64,000 nt of DNA. Origin: Owenia fusiformis (Eukaryota; Annelida; Polychaeta; Sabellida; Oweniidae). Shown in pieces: positions 60,101 to 64,000 of the stretch (positions are counted from its first letter, which is position 1; the number at the start of each line of letters is the position of its first letter). The translations under genes were made by a program, and so were the position numbers. Location of the stretch: assembly GCA_903813345.2 (NCBI GenBank), contig CAIIXF020000004.1, positions 17,655,513-17,719,512 on the forward strand, written 5' to 3'. The notes beneath the pieces were generated by a model that saw only the letters and a program-made list of their open reading frames with translations, searched no databases and was not told where the DNA came from.

Positions 60101-61468
60101 ATTTAAAAATAGCTTGTTCATTTTAAAGAAAACCATACATCTCATATTATAAAAATCAACGTAACATATACAGTGTATAGGCTATAGTGGTTATGAACCC
60201 CAGGAGGGAGTATTAAGTGCCACATAATGGTACACTTTTTAAAAATATGTATCATATACTGATTTTAGGTTACTTTTTTTATGCACATTTTCTGATTTTA
60301 ATTTCAAGTTTCAACAAGAAGTCAATTTCAAAATAGCAATAAAAGTGTAAACATTGAATTTATAATGTGAATAAAAAGTGACAGAAGGTTTTTGTTTTTG
60401 ATTTTTGTAATATTCCAATAATATCGTAACATCGTTCTTGTTAAATTATTTGTATTTGTTTTAATTAATGTTCTGATTGTTAATTGTTAAGCCCAGGCTG
60501 CATGATTGGTGGGCAATTTTAAGCATGGATGATACTAGACATGAGTGCATTAAATACCCAAATTCATTGAGTCAAGTGCTTAAATTATTTTCACACAATG
60601 CAAAAATTTGAATCTAAAAATAACCATTCTTAGATGAAAAATATAGAATGCATATTATATCATAGACTGTGCTCTGATTGGTTGAAATATGATATATCAT
60701 GCCTAGATGTTTATTTTTAACACAATAGTGGATGTATTCTTACCCATCTTCAAGTATCTGTATTCTCTTATGCAACTGTTTCAGTTCATTCTGTAGTATA
60801 TTGTCATTGTTCACGGAATACTGCATCCTGGATACACAAATGAAAAATTGAATATTTTAACTATATGTTTCCTTATATGGTTAATATTGTCATTGTTCAT
60901 GTCATATTGCATCCTGGGATACACAAATGAAAAATTGAATATTTTAACTATTTGTTTCCTTATATGGTTAATATTGTCATTGTTCATGTCATATTGCATC
61001 CTGGGATACACAAATGAAAAATCAACTGTTGAACTATATGTTTCATAATATTGTTAATATAGTCATTGTTCATGTCATACTGCTTCGTGGGATACACAAA
61101 TATTTCCAAATATGGTCATTTTATTTACATAATTGCAAGTACATGTATATATAAGCAGAACACTGATAATAAGGTAATGGAAGTTCTCATGGATCACGTT
61201 GTGCATGTTAAAATTGAATCAATTTTTCTTCTTTTAAATTTCATGATATATAATATACAAAAACAAAATGCAATAACACTTACCGTGTATCTAGAGAGTT
61301 TGACAGGCGACTGTAACCCACTAAAAAATACAAAACATAACAAAATGTCAGTACAGCCGCCATAATCCCCAATGTTAGAACTTTATGGCAGATATTCAAC
61401 TTCGTACAGTTTTTCAGTTTTAGTATTGTATGTTTGATCTTCCGTGTGACAGTCCTAGTGATATGCAT
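45200..61468 (-). CDS. UXS1: UXS1, UDP-glucuronate decarboxylase (complete, 10 exons)
   Basis: Coding exons in transcript order: 61284-61468, 60744-60827, 57110-57167, 56262-56442, 55755-55919, 50292-50413, 50008-50127, 48857-49019, 46178-46281, 45200-45322. All junctions are GT/AG with consistent phases; 434 aa. A cytosolic tail and a membrane anchor (about 30-51) give a type II Golgi topology, followed by a short helical stem. The NAD-binding motif [11 protein letters not shown] is at 111-121, LASPASPP at 176-183, STSEVYG at 218-224, and the catalytic pair Tyr248/Lys252 in [25 protein letters not shown] and [10 protein letters not shown] are typical of UXS1. The enzyme converts UDP-glucuronate to UDP-xylose, the donor that starts heparan and chondroitin sulfate chains. 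The reading frame is intact. Unusually, exons 2, 4, 7, 8 and 9 each have one edge tandemly copied into the adjoining intron. Confidence 0.97.
45540..45860. repeat. ~50-60 bp tandem repeat in UXS1 intron 9
   Basis: Six or so degenerate units with GAAAATTACGAGCTATTACG, CTCGTTACAGGC-CCGTA and CAAG. Bounded by exon 10 below and ordinary intron above. Confidence 0.75.
46250..46400. repeat. Copy of the UXS1 exon 9 acceptor edge in intron 8
   Basis: The exon 9 start with its acceptor (plus-strand AGCAGGCTTGTT through ACTATCACTCCCTGAAACA) recurs 99 bases further into the intron as AGTAGGCTGGTT through ACTATCACTTCCTAAAACA. The copy keeps an AG acceptor. Use of it would add 99 in-frame bases but meets a stop codon after about ten codons. 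Confidence 0.75.
46693..46815. repeat. Decayed pogo-like MITE in UXS1 intron 8
   Basis: CAGTAAAACTTGT at left and ACAGGTTTATTA at right with AGATGAACACCTCCCATAAG and GGTGTTCTGCTTCT inside, related to the 34164-34317 element. Confidence 0.6.
46930..47275. repeat. 22 bp minisatellite, about 16 units
   Basis: Unit ACAACATGTCACCAACTGAT plus TT, alternating between CAACTG and CACCTG variants in runs. Very homogeneous, so recently expanded. It lies in UXS1 intron 8. Confidence 0.9.
47290..48785. other. Remainder of UXS1 intron 8
   Basis: About 1.5 kb with no repeat, transposon or coding signal I can support. Confidence 0.6.
48791..48885. repeat. Degenerate copy of the UXS1 exon 8 donor edge in intron 8
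   Basis: The plus-strand TTAATAATTTGAGCAA at exon 8's 3' end (48868) recurs 61 bases into the intron (48807). A donor sits at the matching distance in both: GTGAGT in the real junction and GTAAGT in the copy. The sequence between is more diverged. Confidence 0.6.
49363..50060. repeat. 59 bp tandem array copying the UXS1 exon 7 donor edge
   Basis: Each unit contains the last ~24 bases of exon 7 (minus strand ...CAAAATGAACCAATCACA), the donor GTGAGT and about 35 bases of intron. The real junction is at 50007/50008; further units start 59 bases apart, with a 436 bp insertion splitting the second copy. Two copies keep GTGAGT (at about 49948 and 49453); the most distal ones read GTGATT. Period 59 is not a multiple of three. 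Confidence 0.9.
49480..49915. mobile_element. 436 bp insertion inside the exon 7 donor array
   Basis: The intact neighbouring units show GCAATTGCAAAGG, whereas this unit is split after GCAAT(A) and resumes ATTGCAAAGG. The insert ends are inverted AGATGCGAGTAG and CTACTCGCATCT. The empty-site comparison gives a 2-3 bp target duplication, so probably a small DNA transposon. Confidence 0.75.
50440..50520. repeat. Fragment of the AAGTGGAACAC element family
   Basis: GTGGAACACCTTGCAAGTGG and CGTTCCACTAAG match the interior of the pogo-like MITE at 34164-34317. No clean ends. Confidence 0.5.
51950..52265. repeat. ~75 bp direct repeats in the foldback centre
   Basis: About four units with GGTAGTCTTGC, CTTGTGTTCCC and AACATACAGATTCT-type motifs, the central two nearly identical. 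Confidence 0.7.
52296..52890. repeat. Inner inverted repeat of the foldback centre
   Basis: About 200-base arms at 52296-52500 and 52680-52890 are inverted relatives, sharing TAATAGAATTAAGAATTA, GACAGTCTGTGATGTCATCA and GAACCAC/TTGAACTACC motifs. Between them TTTGTGATGTCATC-TGAATTA units repeat directly. Confidence 0.65.
52928..53539. mobile_element. 612 bp nested element with GGGGAAGT ends
   Basis: GGGGAAGTCGTCCTATCATC at left and an inverted relative ending GGACCACTTCCCC at right. The motif TCCTAATTATCGCACAG is repeated near both sub-ends. No target-site duplication recognised and no protein. Confidence 0.65.
53545..53690. repeat. ~35 bp tandem repeat (TTTTTATGC..GCATAAAATGGGA)
   Basis: Four and a half units, each itself palindromic around TTTTATGC-GCATAAAA, just inside the right arm of the foldback element. 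Confidence 0.8.
55430..55690. repeat. Two-copy ~165 bp direct repeat in UXS1 intron 5
   Basis: Blocks with TTTGGTTGGG-CAGTATAC, TTTATATGGAGAAA and GCCTTTTGTCT occur twice in direct orientation between the foldback element and exon 5. Confidence 0.65.
56357..56851. repeat. 110 bp tandem array copying the UXS1 exon 4 acceptor edge
   Basis: Exactly 110 bases separate successive units (plus-strand TGGCCCT at 56381, 56491, 56601, 56711, 56821). The first is within real exon 4. Each full unit contains the first ~75 bases of exon 4, encoding the NAD-binding [11 protein letters not shown], and the acceptor TTTTCAG, then ~35 bases of intron-like sequence. Three extra acceptors are intact; the fifth unit is truncated before its acceptor. 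Copies are nearly identical, so the expansion is recent. Confidence 0.93.
57240..59585. repeat. Composite hairpin repeats in UXS1 intron 2
   Basis: Three copies of a module with ACAATTGTTGACCTCTCCAG, GGTCAACCGGCAAAATTGTA and an inverted pair GAAACTACTGTTGAC / GTCAACAGTAGTTTC lie near 57266, 58310 and 58996. A ~680 bp segment containing GTTTTGTTAGTC-GAAGAAAC, TATTTGTATTTTTGCTATAC and GACCAATCAGATG is tandemly duplicated (about 58310-58990 and 58996-59585). A hairpin with ~75-base arms occupies 57546-57708, and a smaller one (GTGACGTCAGCGGG arms) 58092-58130. Confidence 0.7.
59885..59985. repeat. (GTATT)n microsatellite
   Basis: About eighteen units of the pentamer GTATT with a few substitutions, in UXS1 intron 2. 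The rest of this intron up to exon 2 at 60744 shows no other feature. Confidence 0.9.
60795..61105. repeat. 86-87 bp tandem array copying the UXS1 exon 2 acceptor edge
   Basis: Four units at spacing 86, 87 and 86 bases. The first includes real exon 2 (60744-60827). The repeated part covers about 30 exon bases, the acceptor (TATCCAG) and ~50 bases of intron 1. Units 2 and 3 keep a TATCCCAG acceptor; unit 4 has lost the AG. Confidence 0.9.
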
Positions 61469-61609
61469 CCTACGTAATGGAACAAATGTTCATCATTTGA
61501 ACTTATTGAATGTTCATCATTTATTGATTTTAACCGTTAACTAGAAAGGCTGGATTCAGGAAATGTCTCTATTTATGATATTGGAGCTTCATTATGGCAA
61601 CTAGTTAAT

Positions 61610-61870
61610 TCAGTCCTAAGTCAACTTTGACCCCAGCAACTCAGATCCAAATCAAGATGGGATCCTATTCAACTCAGATGCTAGTCAACTCAGACTTTAG
61701 TTAACTGAAGCCCTAGTCAACTCTATACTGTTCAACCAATGTATTCCTTCAGTCATTGTAATACCTTGTTGGATCTCAAACTCTAGTCAAAATACCCAAT
61801 CCAAATCACCCCAGACCCTTGTCAACTCACACCCTTGTCAACTCAGACCTTTGTCAACTCAAGTCCTCGA
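61610..61870. repeat. Degenerate ~17 bp repeat (CTTGTCAACTCAGAC type)
   Basis: About ten scattered units with GTCAACTCAGACC-T, upstream of UXS1. Some motifs recur inverted near 62060 (TTAACGAAGATCTGAGTTGACTAG region). Confidence 0.65.
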
Positions 61871-63119
61871 TAAAAGTGATTTTATGATGTATGGACTGAA
61901 ACATTGATTTAATTTGTCAAATAAGTTATTTGTAAGTCTTTGAGCATTTGGTTAGATGTCTATATAATGGTAGGATGAAGAATCTAAATGATTCAAAGAT
62001 TGTTTCAACAACAACAAATATAAATGATTTTAATGAGTTAACCAAAATAATTCAAGTTAACGAAGATCTGAGTTGACTAGAATCCTCCATGACAAACATT
62101 GTGGCAAATAAATATACATTAATTGATTGAAGTCACTGTGACAATGTCACAATGGTAAGCAGGGTGCAACATAGAGCCAAAGCAAGTCACTGATCTATTT
62201 GGGCCTCAGCATCATTGAGCATCTATCAAATATGAGAGGTCGGAACTCCTTTTGATGTACCTTGATACTAAGTTACAATCAAGTAAACTTAACAGACTAT
62301 ATGTATTTCATTTTCTCATAATCATTTACTCAGTGCAATCAGTATGAGGCTAGCAGATTGGCAGAAGTCTACTCTAGATAATCCTTTCCGATTTGATCTC
62401 CAAGCACAAATGAAAATCGAGTGAAACCCTGTCAAGTGACACAAGCACACGAGCATCGGCAAACTGGACATATATATGTGATACTATATGTGATATGGCT
62501 AAACATGCTAAAAAGTCCAAGGGGTCTTGATTGTGGTTTCCTATTGCAACAACCCCCTTTAAACTGTTGACTCCAAGAGTCCCCCCTCCCTTCATCACCA
62601 CATATCCTGATTTGAGAGAATATATTTCATATCCTGTATCCGCCAAATTGAACCCATCCTTGTATGAAATATACCCTATTCATAATATGACCTCCCCAAA
62701 ATCCATAAGTTTATAATGCCAGATATTTCTGGTGTTCTGAAATAGATCATACTTTGGAAATACATCAAGTATTCCTTTTAATTCCCCTCTAAGGCTTTCA
62801 TTTGGAGAGAATACACAACGAACGGCCATTTATTCCTTTGTATTTTATACCAGGGTGTGACAAGAGCAGCATGGTATAATAGAGTATTGATGCTTTAGAG
62901 ATAATATCTACTCATGTAGCAAATGGTTGTATTAGGCCAAGCCAATAACAACCAGTGTTTTTTATAAACATTGACAATTTTTGATATCATAGAATCATCA
63001 ATGAATATTTATAAGACTATAGTTGAGGGTCTCGTTTCAATAAAAACCTGATGAATCACATCCAATACATGTATACAACACACCAAGAGGATAACTAGAC
63101 AACAGCAACGCCAAAGCGT

Positions 63120-63600
63120 AGCAAATCCCATCGAACAGCCATGGCTGGCATTTTTACAAAGTATATAGCAAAAATGGCAGCCATTTTTCAAAATGACCAC
63201 CTTAAAAATGTCATCACAGTGTGCCATGCTTATAGTATTCACATACCAAATATGAACAAAATCCCTCCGTTACTTTTCGAGTTATAGTAAAATACGTTAA
63301 AGTGGTGGCCATTTTTCAAAATGGCCACCTTCTACCAAAAGTGTCATTAGACAGTGTGCCATGCTTATGGTATTCACATACCAAATATGAACAAAATCGC
63401 TCTACTACTTTTTGAGTTGCTATTACAGTTTTACATATTGTACCTAAATTACTGTAAAATCGGCACTAAAATGGCCGCCATTTTTGAATGAGTGGCCATT
63501 TTGAAAATCGGCTTTAGAGCAGAACTTCTAACCCATGGGGTATATGTTTACAAAATATGAACAAAATCGGGCCAACGGTATTTGAGTTATTGCCCGGATG
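63120..63600. repeat. ~175 bp tandem repeat (AAATATGAACAAAATC type)
   Basis: Two full and one partial unit containing AGTGTGCCATGCTTAT, CACATACCAAATATGAACAA and a TT-GAGTTAT tail. The stretches between carry GGCCATTTTTCAAAATGGCC palindromes. Confidence 0.75.
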
Positions 63601-64000
63601 GATATAAATACAGGATGAACACTGACATTTCAATGACATGAATTCTGTAAAAAAATGTTAATATTGGTTAATGAAAACACAGATTTAAATCCTTAATTCA
63701 AAAAGCAAGTTTTTTAGAGTGATTATTTCCCACAGTTCAACAATACATGATTGTATTTTCTAAATTAAACACAATATATGAGTACATTGTAAATATAATG
63801 CATGAACATCGCACATGAGTTGTGAAAACATTGAAGGATAATCCATGTAGCTTCTTCTTGTGAAGTGGTTACTCTAATCTTGCAAGCATAGCTAAAAGTG
63901 AACTCTTGGAAATCAGAATGAGTTAAAATTTGGTGATGTATCTATTTGGATGGGATGTGGTAAAGAAAGCAGATTCAAATAACTAATAGATTAACATATC

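Larger units (their letters stand above)
61469..64000. other. Region upstream of UXS1 to the right window edge
   Basis: The UXS1 5' UTR and promoter must begin here, but no transcription start is evident. Holds two repeat tracts (61610-61870, 63120-63600). No supported gene on either strand; 61.9-63.1 and 63.6-64.0 kb show nothing further. Confidence 0.6.

Noticed and set aside
62374-62646. 90-codon minus-strand frame upstream of UXS1
   Set aside because: No recognisable family, no splice or UTR context.

Overview
The window is nuclear DNA of a metazoan. Genes have introns with GT/AG borders, the sequence is AT-rich, and five recognisable animal gene families are present. The many palindromic transposons and frequent ACATGTA-type motifs suggest a marine invertebrate, perhaps a lophotrochozoan such as a mollusc; that placement is inference.

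Layout. (1) About 1-11 kb: three tandem, same-strand DHHC palmitoyltransferase genes of ZDHHC24-like type with single-exon coding regions (1201-2349, 5596-6702, 9709-10821). The middle copy reads DYHC instead of DHHC. A decayed LINE tail lies between copies 2 and 3. (2) 12.7-21.3 kb, minus strand: the first three coding exons of PANK4. The rest of the gene is not in the window, so the DHHC cluster probably sits antisense inside PANK4 intron 3. Intron 2 holds a ~6.5 kb foldback-type element with two more transposons nested in it. (3) 21.7-28.5 kb, plus strand: complete eight-exon ATG3 (314 aa, active-site Cys264), divergent from PANK4 with only 321 bp between start codons. (4) 28.5-34.7 kb: no gene, several inverted-repeat elements. 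(5) 34.7-37.2 kb, minus strand: a two-coding-exon TRIM-like gene with RING, B-box and coiled coil. (6) 37.2-45.2 kb: no coding gene, several repeats. (7) 45.2-61.5 kb, minus strand: complete ten-exon UXS1 (434 aa). Intron 5 holds a 4,060 bp foldback element with a perfect 10 bp target-site duplication. (8) 61.5-64 kb: no gene, simple repeats.

The genes do not form one pathway. PANK4 (phosphopantetheine metabolism) and ATG3 (LC3/GABARAP lipidation) may share a bidirectional promoter. UXS1 makes UDP-xylose for proteoglycan synthesis. The DHHC genes are a local family expansion.

Most unusual signals: (a) five of the ten UXS1 exons (2, 4, 7, 8, 9), and at least one ATG3 exon, have one edge tandemly copied into the adjacent intron together with its splice site; (b) two large foldback elements whose arms are themselves long tandem arrays; (c) a nested element carrying repeated ACCGACAATTGTCGGT palindromes plus a tRNA-like sequence; (d) the DYHC variant in the palmitoyltransferase array.
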